From an uncultured Mollicutes bacterium (lineage in GTDB: Bacteria > Bacillota_I > Bacilli_A > RFN20 > CAG-826), in the NCBI GenBank assembly GCA_945935945.1, contig CAMESA010000042.1, forward strand, positions 1 to 7,537: 7,537 nt of DNA, in the 5' to 3' direction. The translations under genes and the position numbers were made by a program. Under the pieces are notes generated by a model. The model was not told where the DNA came from, searched no databases, and saw only the letters and a program-made list of their open reading frames with translations. This document shows, one piece after another, positions 1-6,375 of the stretch (positions within the stretch are counted from its first letter, which is position 1; the number at the start of each line of letters is the position of its first letter).

Positions 1-348
1 AAGTGGGAATGCAATTGAAGTATAACCATGTTCTTTCATTAATTTAAAACATGAATCGTATGCACTAAGAAGTAATTCTTCTTCGCCATGTTTGCCATTT
101 TGATAAATTGGAGCAACTGCGTGAACTAATCCTTTGCAATTTGTCATGTTAAAACTTGGTGTAAGAACTGCACAACCAACTTTACATCCACCAATCTTTT
201 TAAGAGCATTTGAAAGTTCTCTATCTCCTGCTTTATGGAAAATTGCACGTCCAACACCTTCTACCATGATTAATCTAGAATTGCTATCATTAACGATTAA
301 ATCACATTCAGTTTGAACTAAGTCACCTTTCTTAAAATAAAATGGCAT
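1..348 (-). CDS. Macro-domain protein (ADP-ribose-binding fold), N-terminal 116 codons, truncated by window edge
   Basis: Reading leftward from an ATG at 348-346, the frame stays open to the window edge and gives 116 residues starting MPFYFKKGDLVQTECDLIVN. This is the N-terminal half of a macro domain of the YmdB/bacterial O-acetyl-ADP-ribose deacetylase type. Visible family features are the hydrophobic strand into VNDSN at residues 19-23 (usual VNAAN or VNTAN), the loop and helix around GVGRAIFHKAG (31-41), the IGG-C-VG-A-TP strand (52-64), HAVAPIY (76-82) and the GEEELL...SIAFPL segment (88-116). The family binds ADP-ribose and often removes it from proteins or hydrolyses O-acetyl-ADP-ribose in the cytoplasm. 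The loop aspartate (GVDGAI or GTDSAI in relatives) is replaced here by Gly33, so hydrolase activity is uncertain. The start is supported by AAAGGAG at 360-354, five bases before the ATG. The C-terminal half is outside the window. The gene is divergent from the DegV gene. Confidence 0.85.
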   Translation of the reverse strand, partial: MPFYFKKGDLVQTECDLIVNDSNSRLIMVEGVGRAIFHKAGDRELSNALKKIGGCKVGCAVLTPSFNMTNCKGLVHAVAPIYQNGKHGEEELLLSAYDSCFKLMKEHGYTSIAFPL

Positions 349-353
349 AATGG

Positions 354-360
354 CTCCTTT
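354..360 (-). promoter_or_regulatory. Ribosome binding site of the macro-domain gene
   Basis: The minus strand reads AAAGGAG followed by five bases and ATG. This is a strong Shine-Dalgarno match and it fixes the start at 348. Confidence 0.8.
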
Positions 361-390
361 CAATGTGTATATCATATCAAAAACAACATA

Positions 391-442
391 ATTTGTATAA
401 AAATTTTATATTAAATTTGATTGAATTTATTTGTATAAAAAT
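391..442. repeat. 14-bp direct repeat in the divergent macro/DegV spacer
   Basis: ATTTGTATAAAAAT occurs at 391-404 and again, identical, at 429-442. The repeat starts are 38 bp apart. The first copy runs into a short palindrome, TATAAAA-A-TTTTATA at 396-410, which could be read as a -10-like box from either strand. In such AT-rich DNA a repeat of this length is suggestive rather than conclusive. It could mark paired regulator sites or duplicated promoter elements. Confidence 0.4.
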
Positions 443-459
443 AATTTGTGTGATATTTA
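431..459 (+). promoter_or_regulatory. Possible promoter for the DegV gene
   Basis: TTGTAT (431-436) and TATTTA (454-459) are separated by 17 bp and would start a transcript about 100 nt before the DegV start. Neither hexamer is a strong match, and other AT-rich boxes are available nearby, so this is a weak assignment. The -10 element would lie inside the inverted repeat at 443-467. Confidence 0.25.
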
Positions 460-467
460 CACAATTT
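443..467. promoter_or_regulatory. Operator-like inverted repeat upstream of the DegV gene
   Basis: AATTTGTGT (443-451) and ACACAATTT (459-467) are inverted copies matching at 8 of 9 positions around a 7-bp centre. The core TTGTGT...ACACAA resembles the general shape of dimeric repressor sites. It is not a clean Rex site, because the expected TTGTGA...TCACAA bases and the even spacing are missing. The position upstream of the DegV gene is consistent with transcriptional control. The regulator is unknown. Confidence 0.35.
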
Positions 468-563
468 TTTTAGAAAGAATTATTTTAATTTTTGGACTAA
501 AATCAATTTTATGTTCACTTTTTTTCGTTTCTTTGATATCCTATCACTTGTTCGGAGGGAATT

Positions 564-1436
564 ATGAAGATTTGTATTATCACAGATGATAATGCTGGCT
601 TTACTCAAGACGAAGTTAAAAAATTAGGTATTGGGATTGTGCCTATGCCAGTAATCATCAACGGAGAAATCTATTTTGAAAACAAAAATATTGATCAAGA
701 ACAATTCTATTTGAAGCAAAATGGAGGATCAGACATTATTACTTCTCAACCTTCACCAGGATCAATTCTAGAATTGTGGGATGAAAAATTAAAAGATTTT
801 GAACAAATCGTACACATTCCAATGAGTAGTGGTTTAAGCGAAGAATGTAACACAGCAAAAATGCTTGCTAAAGATTATGAGGGAAAAGTATTTGTTGTTG
901 ATAATCATAGAATTAGCGTAACACTTAAAGATTCAGTTTATGAAGCAATTAATCTTGTTAAAAAAGGTTACTCTGGAGAAGAAATCAAAAATATATTAGA
1001 AGAAAGCGCATTTGATTCTTCAATTTATATTGCAGTAGACACATTAAAATATCTTAAAAAAGGTGGAAGAATTACACCAGCAGCAGCTCTCTTTGGATCA
1101 ACTTTACACATTAAACCTATTTTAAGTATATTCGGACACAAACTTGACAGCTACAAAAAGGCTGTTGGTATGAAAAAAGCAAAACAAATAGTCATTGATG
1201 CAATTATAAATGATGTAAATACAAAATTTTCTGACTCAGATAAAAATAAAGAATTGTCATATGGTGTTGCTTTTACAAACAATTATGATGAGGCAGTAGA
1301 ATTTAAAAAAGAATTTGCAAAACAATTAGGTATCGATGAGAATACAATTGTTATGAATCCACTTTCACTTAGTGTTGCAACTCACATTGGCGAAGGCGCA
1401 TTCGCAATTACTTGTACAAAAAAGTTAAATAAATAA
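564..1436 (+). CDS. DegV family (FakB-like) fatty-acid-binding protein
   Basis: This 290-residue protein has the full length of the DegV/FakB family. Family members bind a fatty acid and present it to the kinase FakA for phosphorylation, feeding exogenous fatty acids into phospholipid synthesis. Signature segments are ITDDNAGF (6-13; usually ITDSNAG or TDST), TSQPSPGS (60-67), IPMSSGLS (85-92), VDTLKYLKKGGRIT in the middle, and PLSLSVATHIGEGAFAI near the end. From family knowledge the fatty-acid carboxylate is held by a Thr, a Ser and a His. Good candidates here are Thr60, one of the serines at 88-92, and His274. Asp8 replaces the usual Ser of the first motif. No signal peptide or membrane segment is seen, so the protein is cytoplasmic. 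The start is supported by CGGAGGG at 553-559. The gene appears monocistronic, and no FakA partner is in the window. The family call is firm; the bound lipid is unknown. Confidence 0.93.
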   Translation: MKICIITDDNAGFTQDEVKKLGIGIVPMPVIINGEIYFENKNIDQEQFYLKQNGGSDIITSQPSPGSILELWDEKLKDFEQIVHIPMSSGLSEECNTAKMLAKDYEGKVFVVDNHRISVTLKDSVYEAINLVKKGYSGEEIKNILEESAFDSSIYIAVDTLKYLKKGGRITPAAALFGSTLHIKPILSIFGHKLDSYKKAVGMKKAKQIVIDAIINDVNTKFSDSDKNKELSYGVAFTNNYDEAVEFKKEFAKQLGIDENTIVMNPLSLSVATHIGEGAFAITCTKKLNK

Positions 1437-1440
1437 AAAA

Positions 1441-2244
1441 TTATTTTATTAACTCTTTAATGGCGTATACTACGCCATTTTCTTTTGCAGTTTTTGTTAT
1501 AAAAGTTGCAACTTTTTTGCATTCTTCAGTTGCATTGCCCATTGCAACTCCATTAAAATCTCTAATCATTAAAAAATCGTTTCCACCATCACCAAAGGTG
1601 TAAACATTCTTCTTATCTATATTTAAATACTTGGCTAAAAAAGCTGTTGCAGGGGATTTGTTTGCTGATTTGTTGTTAAACTCAATAAACATTGGAGCTG
1701 ATCTAACCATTAAAAAGTCGTTTTTCCATTTTTGAGAAATAGAACGTTCGATTTCAAGAGAATGTTCTGGAAGAGCTGCAACCATAAATTTTAATATGTC
1801 TGTTTCATCATCCAAATGATTTTCAACTAAACTTATTGGTTGATATTTTCCATTCAATTTATATTCTCCATCAATGAATTCATTGTATTTTATATATCCA
1901 ACTCCATTAAATAAATATGCGAAAATATTGCCATCAATAGAGTCTAAAATTTCTTTATATTCTTCACAAAATTGATAAAAATACTTGAGTTTTAGAGGGT
2001 TTTTGAATAAAACCTTACCTTTAATGTCAGTAACTAGTGCCCCATTTGCGCAAATACAAAACTTGTTTCCATCCTTTAATTGATTCAAATATTGGATGAT
2101 TCCGGAATAAGGTCTCCCACTTGCAATAGCAATTGCATCGCCTCGATCTAGAACTTCATTTAGAGTATTAATCAACTCTTTATTTAGTTCTGTACTAAAA
2201 TCAGAAACAAGGGTCCCATCAACATCAAAAACAAATAATCTCAT
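1441..2244 (-). CDS. Cof-type HAD superfamily phosphatase
   Basis: This 267-residue protein has all four HAD motifs of the Cof/YidA class. Motif I is FDVDGT, with nucleophile Asp7 and acid/base Asp9. Motif II is IASGRP, with Ser42. Motif III is a lysine in NKSPA (Lys196). Motif IV is GDGGND at 218-223, which holds magnesium. The middle part (about 85-185) is the C2-type cap that selects the substrate, and CANGALV (65-71) is typical of Cof proteins. Relatives dephosphorylate sugar phosphates, FMN precursors or PLP in the cytoplasm; the substrate cannot be read from the sequence. No Shine-Dalgarno precedes the ATG, but a TATACT box ends 7 nt before it, so the mRNA is probably leaderless. The 3' end converges on the DegV gene with a 4-nt gap and contains that gene's likely terminator hairpin. 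An AT-only imperfect hairpin at 1425-1452 may be its own weak terminator. Confidence 0.93.
   Translation of the reverse strand: MRLFVFDVDGTLVSDFSTELNKELINTLNEVLDRGDAIAIASGRPYSGIIQYLNQLKDGNKFCICANGALVTDIKGKVLFKNPLKLKYFYQFCEEYKEILDSIDGNIFAYLFNGVGYIKYNEFIDGEYKLNGKYQPISLVENHLDDETDILKFMVAALPEHSLEIERSISQKWKNDFLMVRSAPMFIEFNNKSANKSPATAFLAKYLNIDKKNVYTFGDGGNDFLMIRDFNGVAMGNATEECKKVATFITKTAKENGVVYAIKELIK
1459..1486 (+). terminator. Rho-independent terminator for the DegV gene, inside the HAD gene
   Basis: AATGGCGTA (1459-1467), loop TAC, and TACGCCATT (1471-1479) form a perfect 9-bp stem with a GGCG core. It is followed on the plus strand by a T-rich tract (1478-1486, TTTTCTTTT). It lies about 22 nt after the DegV stop codon and overlaps codons near the end of the opposing HAD gene (around residues 253-262). 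On the minus strand the hairpin is not followed by a comparable T tract, so it should act on the DegV transcript only. Confidence 0.7.
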
Positions 2245-2251
2245 AGTAAGT

Positions 2252-2280
2252 AGTATACAATATTAGAATGCAAATTTTAA
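2252..2280 (-). promoter_or_regulatory. Leaderless-type promoter of the HAD phosphatase gene
   Basis: On the minus strand TATACT (2257-2252) is a near-perfect -10 box, followed by exactly 7 nt and then the ATG at 2244. With normal spacing, transcription would begin at or within a base or so of the start codon. No Shine-Dalgarno is present. The -35 position (about 2275-2280, TTAAAA) is poor and touches the palindrome at 2277-2298. Confidence 0.55.
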
Positions 2281-2298
2281 TTAGAAAATTCTAATTAA
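2277..2298. promoter_or_regulatory. 22-bp palindrome between two divergent promoters, candidate operator
   Basis: TTAATTAGAA (2277-2286), spacer AA, and TTCTAATTAA (2289-2298) form a perfect inverted repeat with 10-bp arms. It sits at the -35 region of the YolD promoter and at the edge of the -35 region of the HAD promoter, the classic place for a repressor or activator shared by divergent genes. It does not match the CIRCE, LexA (DinR) or Fur/PerR consensus as I know them. The tight, AT-rich, 2-bp-spaced form would suit a MarR-like winged-helix dimer, but that is a guess. Confidence 0.55.
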
Positions 2299-2316
2299 TC
2301 TCAAAAGATGTATAAT
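2288..2316 (+). promoter_or_regulatory. Leaderless-type promoter of the YolD-like gene
   Basis: TATAAT (2311-2316) is a perfect -10 consensus, followed by 6 nt (AAGACT) and then ATG at 2323. The -35 region (about 2288-2293) is weak and falls in the right arm of the palindrome. A transcript would start at or beside the ATG, giving a leaderless mRNA. The box also overlaps the alternative upstream ATG at 2308, which would therefore not be transcribed. Confidence 0.6.
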
Positions 2317-2322
2317 AAGACT

Positions 2323-2652
2323 ATGGCAAATCGTGGAATGAAAAAATGGCTACCATTTCAAAGTTTGATTGAACAAGAAAAATATCTCGACAAAATGATG
2401 TATGAAAAATACAAGGTTGAAAAACCTCAAATCAGTGTCGAACAAGCAAGAAAAATTAATAGGATTCTTTGTTCATACAACTTTGAAGTTTTAAAAATGA
2501 AAATTTATATGGATGGCTATTTATACATTTACAATGGCAAAATCCAAAAAATCGATAAAAACAAAAAAATATTAATCTTCGATGATTTTTATATTCCAAT
2601 TAAAAATGTAATTGATATTGAAGAAACTGATCCATTTTTCGAGGTTTGTTAA
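2323..2652 (+). CDS. YolD-like family protein
   Basis: This 109-residue protein fits the YolD-like family (PF08863 type, usually about 100-120 residues). Conserved features are the N-terminal NRGMKKWLPF (residues 3-12; family NRG/DRG..KW), the PQISVEQARKIN segment (35-46), and the C-terminal beta-rich part with NGKIQKIDKNKKILIFDD and IPIKNVIDIE (71-100). In Bacillus and relatives, YolD proteins are often encoded next to Y-family polymerases of the UvrX/YqjW type and belong to DNA-damage responses. Their molecular role is poorly known. Here no polymerase gene follows and the gene stands alone. An upstream in-frame ATG at 2308 would add MYNKT, but 2323 is preferred because the TATAAT box (2311-2316) lies between the two. 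There is no Shine-Dalgarno. The stop codon overlaps that of the opposing membrane-protein gene. Confidence 0.8.
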   Translation: MANRGMKKWLPFQSLIEQEKYLDKMMYEKYKVEKPQISVEQARKINRILCSYNFEVLKMKIYMDGYLYIYNGKIQKIDKNKKILIFDDFYIPIKNVIDIEETDPFFEVC

Positions 2653-2668
2653 AAACCTCTTTTTATTT
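2641..2668 (+). terminator. Rho-independent terminator of the YolD-like gene, spanning two opposing stop codons
   Basis: GAGGTTT (2641-2647), loop GTTAA, and AAACCTC (2653-2659) form a 7-bp stem followed by TTTTTATTT. The loop holds the plus-strand stop TAA (2650-2652) and the minus-strand stop (2651-2649), which share TTAA at 2649-2652. On the minus strand the hairpin is followed by GAAAAA rather than a T tract. It should therefore terminate the YolD transcript well and the opposing operon poorly. Confidence 0.75.
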
Positions 2669-3344
2669 CTCTAATTTTCAAAAATGGATATAAGAAGAAT
2701 GTAATTCCAAAGAAAACATTTGCAAACATCTCAAATACGATGCTGATAACATTTAACAAACTAGAAAAAACAAATACAGATTCTATTAAATAAGATATAT
2801 TTTGAAATAAAATTATTGACTGAACAACAAAAGAGGCGACTGATAAGCCAAGAAGTAGTCCACCAAAAACACATAATGCTGTATAAATATTTAGAGGTTT
2901 ATATTTGTTTCTATATTCTAAAATCATAAGAATAAAGTAAACAACACCAAAAGCAGTACCGCTTATCATGATTGAAAATGAAGCAATAACTGTTCCGACT
3001 AAAGATGAGCCCAAAAGACCAGCAAGAATAAATTGGATGCTTGGAATCACATATTCAAAAATGACAATAACAAGAATTGCATATCTAGCTCTTGGCATAG
3101 AATTACTTTCTTTAGCAGCTAAAAAATCTTTTGTTAAAAGGAAATAAAACAAAACATTAATAATCAGAATAAAAAGTGAAGATATTTCAACTCTAGAACC
3201 ACTTTCACTTGATGCTAATAACGTCCCACCAAAGCTTAAAAGTGTTGCTAAGACCATTAAAGTAGCACCAACAGCACCAAAAAATCCAATATTTAAATTG
3301 TTAAACCATCTTTTAAACTTTACTTTAAAATCACTAAAATTCAT
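2649..3344 (-). CDS. Hypothetical integral membrane protein, last gene of the galactosidase operon
   Basis: This 231-residue protein is not one I recognise. A short basic N-terminus (KVKFKRWF) is followed by about six hydrophobic segments near residues 20-43, 54-71, 87-111, 115-143, 155-180 and 187-223; the last may be two. Charged loops lie between them (LTKDFLAAKESNSMPRAR at 70-87; EYRNKYKP at 143-150), and the C-terminus is basic (KIREIKRGF). No transporter signature, catalytic motif or extracellular domain is visible. TGAGG at 3354-3350, about five bases before the ATG, is a good ribosome site. The start lies 11 nt after the lacZ stop, so it is probably co-transcribed with the galactosidases. 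That does not prove a sugar-related job, and it is too small and lacks the motifs for a typical sugar permease. Confidence 0.75.
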   Translation of the reverse strand: MNFSDFKVKFKRWFNNLNIGFFGAVGATLMVLATLLSFGGTLLASSESGSRVEISSLFILIINVLFYFLLTKDFLAAKESNSMPRARYAILVIVIFEYVIPSIQFILAGLLGSSLVGTVIASFSIMISGTAFGVVYFILMILEYRNKYKPLNIYTALCVFGGLLLGLSVASFVVQSIILFQNISYLIESVFVFSSLLNVISIVFEMFANVFFGITFFLYPFLKIREIKRGF

Positions 3345-3355
3345 AATTACCTCAT

Positions 3356-6300
3356 TTACATTGCTCTAATTATAAATCTTAAAGTGTAAGTTTTGCCACT
3401 TTTGATAGTATACTTTTCGTGGACTGGGTTTCCCCACGAATTATCTCCTCCAACTCCCCTAATTTCTTTTGATATTGTTAAGGTTGTAAATTTTGGCTTT
3501 GGTAATTCATCAAAGTGCGTAGCATTTTCAATTTCATACTCGCTATAAGGCAATAATTTAAAGTTGAAACTTTCGTCTGTTGAAATAAAAGCTAATTTAT
3601 TTCCTTCTTTTCCTTGAATTACAAGATATCTTGTAAACATATGATTACCACACTCTTGTGGATTGATGTAATTTACATATTCTTTAATCGCAGAAGAATT
3701 ATAAATTCCAAGTTTTTGTCCTTTATATCTATCAGGATAATTTTCATTTTGACCTAATCCATAGTATGTAAAATTATCTACGACAAAAGGTAAAGTAATG
3801 TCTAATCCAATAATTGGAGGTGTGTGCATTTTCTTATTAACCTTAAATTTTAGTTCAACTTCAATGTCTCCACTATCATAAACTTTATAAGAAATATTAT
3901 AAGTTTTGAGAAGAGGATATTTCAAAATTCTATAAAAATACTTGAGTTCTGCAGGGTTTTTTGACTTTTTATTGATTTCTAGGTTCTTCCAATCAGGGTT
4001 TAAAAGCGAATATTTTCCATAGTTTAAATACTGATTTGAATAAAATTTATATATTGTTGAATCGTTAGATGTGTTAGGTCTAAACATAGTCAAAGAAATT
4101 TGCTTTTTCAAAAATTCTTCACCATTGATTTTAATCGAAGACAAGCCACCGTAGTTGTTATCTCTACCATTAAAGATATAATTAAATCCGTCACCTTTAA
4201 CACCAACAACATATTTATCATCTATGATTTCAAGGTTTTTTCCTATTGATTTTCCTTTTGCATGAGCCCCATTTTTAAGACTTGAGTTAAGTAAAAACTC
4301 CTCAAAACCAAATTCATGTTCTTTGTTTGCAAAAGAATAATCATATTTTGCATGGTAAGAAATTCTTAAAAGAATCTCGCTACCAGATTGAATTTTTAAA
4401 GATGATAGATTTAAATCGTAACTCTCTTTTGGTGCAATATTTAATTCGAATAATTGTTCATCAACTAATTTTCCATTATCAAAAATCATTAATTTAAAAT
4501 AATAGCCTTCAGTAGATTTAAATTTATTATCATTAAAAATTTTTAAAATATTTTCATTTAATAAAAATTTTATATCTTGATAAAAATATTTTGCTTCTTC
4601 AAACTTTGCAGTAATTTTTCTATCAGACATCAGCAAACCGTTTGCACAAAAATCTAAATCATTAGGATAGTCATCAAAATCGCCACCATAATTATAGGAG
4701 TTTTCGCCAGATTTCAAACCTTGATCAACAAAATCCCATATAAAACCACCATGATAATTTTTGTACTTAAAAAGTTCCATATATTCATCAAAGTTGCCAG
4801 TTGAATTACCCATAGAATGTTCAAATTCACAAAGCATATATGGTTTTGTTGTATTTTTCTTTAAATATTGATCAATTGTTGCAGGTGGAGTGTACATTTC
4901 ACTTCTAACATCGCTCAAATCATCAAAACCAGGACGATTATTGCAACCTTCATAATGAACAAGTCTAGTTTTATCGTACTCTCTAATAAAATTTGCTTGG
5001 TTTCTTTGAACAGTTCCAGCATAACTTTCATTTCCTAAACTCCACATAATTATTGAAGGATGATTTTTATCTCTTTCAATCATTGAACGAGTTTTTGAAA
5101 TGATATAGTCATTAAATTCTTCATGATCTCCAGGAAGAACTCCATTAATGTCAGTTTTTCCATAAAATGGATAAGACCAAGTTCCGTGAGTTTCAATTGC
5201 CGCCTCATCAATTACATAAACTCCATAACGATCACATAATCTATAAAATTCACTATTATTTGGATAATGGGAACAACGAATTGCATTAAAATTATTAGCT
5301 TTGAGTAGTTTTATATCACTTTCAATGAGTTCAGCGGATATTGCTCTGCCATTTATTGAATCAAATTCATGGCGATTTACACCTTTAATGATTAATTTTT
5401 CACCATTAATTAAAATTTCACCATCAACAATTTTGATATTTCTAAAACCAATATCTAAATTTGTTGAGCAAACAACCTTATTATCTTGCACTAAAGTAAG
5501 TTCAAGATTGTATAAAAATGGTAATTCAGCTGAATATTGTTTAACATTTTCAATTTTTTCATGAATTTCAGAGAGACCATTAATCGATGAAACTTCATTT
5601 TTAAGAATTATGTTGTTTTGCAAAGACAATTCATAGAAAATTTTTGAATTAATTGATTTACCAGCAAGCAAAACACGGATATTTAAAAGTCCAGTTTTGT
5701 TATCTTCATCTAAAATAGAGTCATTCTTAACATCAAAAATTGTCACAAGTGGATCAACGATTAATTTTACATCTCTAAAAATCCCACTAAATCTCCACAT
5801 ATCTTGGTCAAGAAACCACGAATATTTTGAATATTTAAAAACAATTACAGCAATTCTATTTACTCCAACGTGCAAATAATTAGTAATATCAAACTCTGAA
5901 TTTGTGTAGCATTTTTCAGAATATCCAACAAAATGGCCATTAATCAATAAATATAATGCAGATTCAAACCCTTCAAATCTCAAAATAAACCTATTAATGT
6001 CTAAATTATTAATCTGAATATCTTTAAAATAAATTCCAAGTGGGTTTTGTTTTGGAGATTTTCCAAGAGGAACATTTTCTCTTCCAAACCATGGATATTT
6101 GGTGTTTACATATTGAGGTTTCCCATATCCACTAAGTTCAAAGTGAGCAGGTACATTTATCGAGTCAAAGTCATTTATATCAGCATCAATATCTAAAAAA
6201 TCATAAATTTCTTCACGAAATTCATTAAAAAATTTGAATTTCCATTCACCATTTAATGAAATTTCATTTGAATTTCCATTAATTGTTATTTTATGGTCAC

Positions 6301-6373
6301 TTCTATCAAATATTGTGTTTATGGAATCAATTTGTGGATTGTCTAATAATGTTAAATCTATTCTATCGCTCAT
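3356..6373 (-). CDS. lacZ: Beta-galactosidase, glycoside hydrolase family 2 (LacZ type)
   Basis: This 1005-residue protein is close to the 1023 of Escherichia coli LacZ and has the same domain order. It has a jelly-roll sugar-binding domain (about 35-210), an Ig-like domain (about 212-312), a TIM barrel (about 313-610) and a linking domain. A C-terminal beta-galactosidase small-chain domain (about 720-1000) contains FRPNTSND (764-771) and GVGGDNSW near the end. The acid/base is Glu449 in WSLGNES and the nucleophile is Glu516 in CEFEHSMGNS. Other active-site landmarks are DQDMWRFSGIFRD (189-201), NRHEF (333-337), DEAAIETHG (389-397), FIWDFVDQ (544-551) and FCANGL (575-580). It hydrolyses terminal beta-galactosides such as lactose. 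There is no signal peptide, so it acts in the cytoplasm on imported sugar. The ATG lies only 2 nt after the alpha-galactosidase stop and has no close Shine-Dalgarno (AAAAGGG is 16 nt away), so translation is probably coupled to the upstream gene. Confidence 0.97.
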   Translation of the reverse strand: MSDRIDLTLLDNPQIDSINTIFDRSDHKITINGNSNEISLNGEWKFKFFNEFREEIYDFLDIDADINDFDSINVPAHFELSGYGKPQYVNTKYPWFGRENVPLGKSPKQNPLGIYFKDIQINNLDINRFILRFEGFESALYLLINGHFVGYSEKCYTNSEFDITNYLHVGVNRIAVIVFKYSKYSWFLDQDMWRFSGIFRDVKLIVDPLVTIFDVKNDSILDEDNKTGLLNIRVLLAGKSINSKIFYELSLQNNIILKNEVSSINGLSEIHEKIENVKQYSAELPFLYNLELTLVQDNKVVCSTNLDIGFRNIKIVDGEILINGEKLIIKGVNRHEFDSINGRAISAELIESDIKLLKANNFNAIRCSHYPNNSEFYRLCDRYGVYVIDEAAIETHGTWSYPFYGKTDINGVLPGDHEEFNDYIISKTRSMIERDKNHPSIIMWSLGNESYAGTVQRNQANFIREYDKTRLVHYEGCNNRPGFDDLSDVRSEMYTPPATIDQYLKKNTTKPYMLCEFEHSMGNSTGNFDEYMELFKYKNYHGGFIWDFVDQGLKSGENSYNYGGDFDDYPNDLDFCANGLLMSDRKITAKFEEAKYFYQDIKFLLNENILKIFNDNKFKSTEGYYFKLMIFDNGKLVDEQLFELNIAPKESYDLNLSSLKIQSGSEILLRISYHAKYDYSFANKEHEFGFEEFLLNSSLKNGAHAKGKSIGKNLEIIDDKYVVGVKGDGFNYIFNGRDNNYGGLSSIKINGEEFLKKQISLTMFRPNTSNDSTIYKFYSNQYLNYGKYSLLNPDWKNLEINKKSKNPAELKYFYRILKYPLLKTYNISYKVYDSGDIEVELKFKVNKKMHTPPIIGLDITLPFVVDNFTYYGLGQNENYPDRYKGQKLGIYNSSAIKEYVNYINPQECGNHMFTRYLVIQGKEGNKLAFISTDESFNFKLLPYSEYEIENATHFDELPKPKFTTLTISKEIRGVGGDNSWGNPVHEKYTIKSGKTYTLRFIIRAM

Positions 6374-6375
6374 AT

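Noticed and set aside
134..316. Plus-strand open frame of 60 codons
   Set aside because: It lies wholly opposite the macro-domain gene, which has clear family similarity and a ribosome site; this frame has neither.
445..465. Rex (redox repressor) operator upstream of the DegV gene
   Set aside because: The inverted repeat has TTGTGT and ACACAA with a 7-bp centre, not TTGTGA and TCACAA with even spacing, so the match is only superficial.
468..553. Riboswitch or structured leader before the DegV gene
   Set aside because: The stretch is T-rich with no stable stem or recognisable aptamer features.
1425..1452. AT-only inverted repeat between the DegV and HAD stop codons as a bidirectional terminator
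   Set aside because: The stem is all A-T with two mismatches, so it is weak; the hairpin at 1459-1479 is far better for the plus strand. It remains a possible weak minus-strand terminator.
1975..1991. 17-bp match between the HAD gene (1975-1991) and lacZ (3932-3948), ATAAAAATACTTGAGTT
   Set aside because: Both encode similar short peptides (LKYFYQ and LKYFYR) in the same frame and use AT-rich codons. The similarity fades on both sides, so a chance match is more likely than a repeat element.
5301..5564. Plus-strand open frame of 87 codons, with similar ones at 5697-5879 and 6234-6443
   Set aside because: The first two lie antisense within the lacZ coding sequence; the third spans the lacZ start and the end of the GH36 gene. 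They have no ribosome sites and low-complexity Ser/Ile/Leu-rich products typical of antisense shadows.
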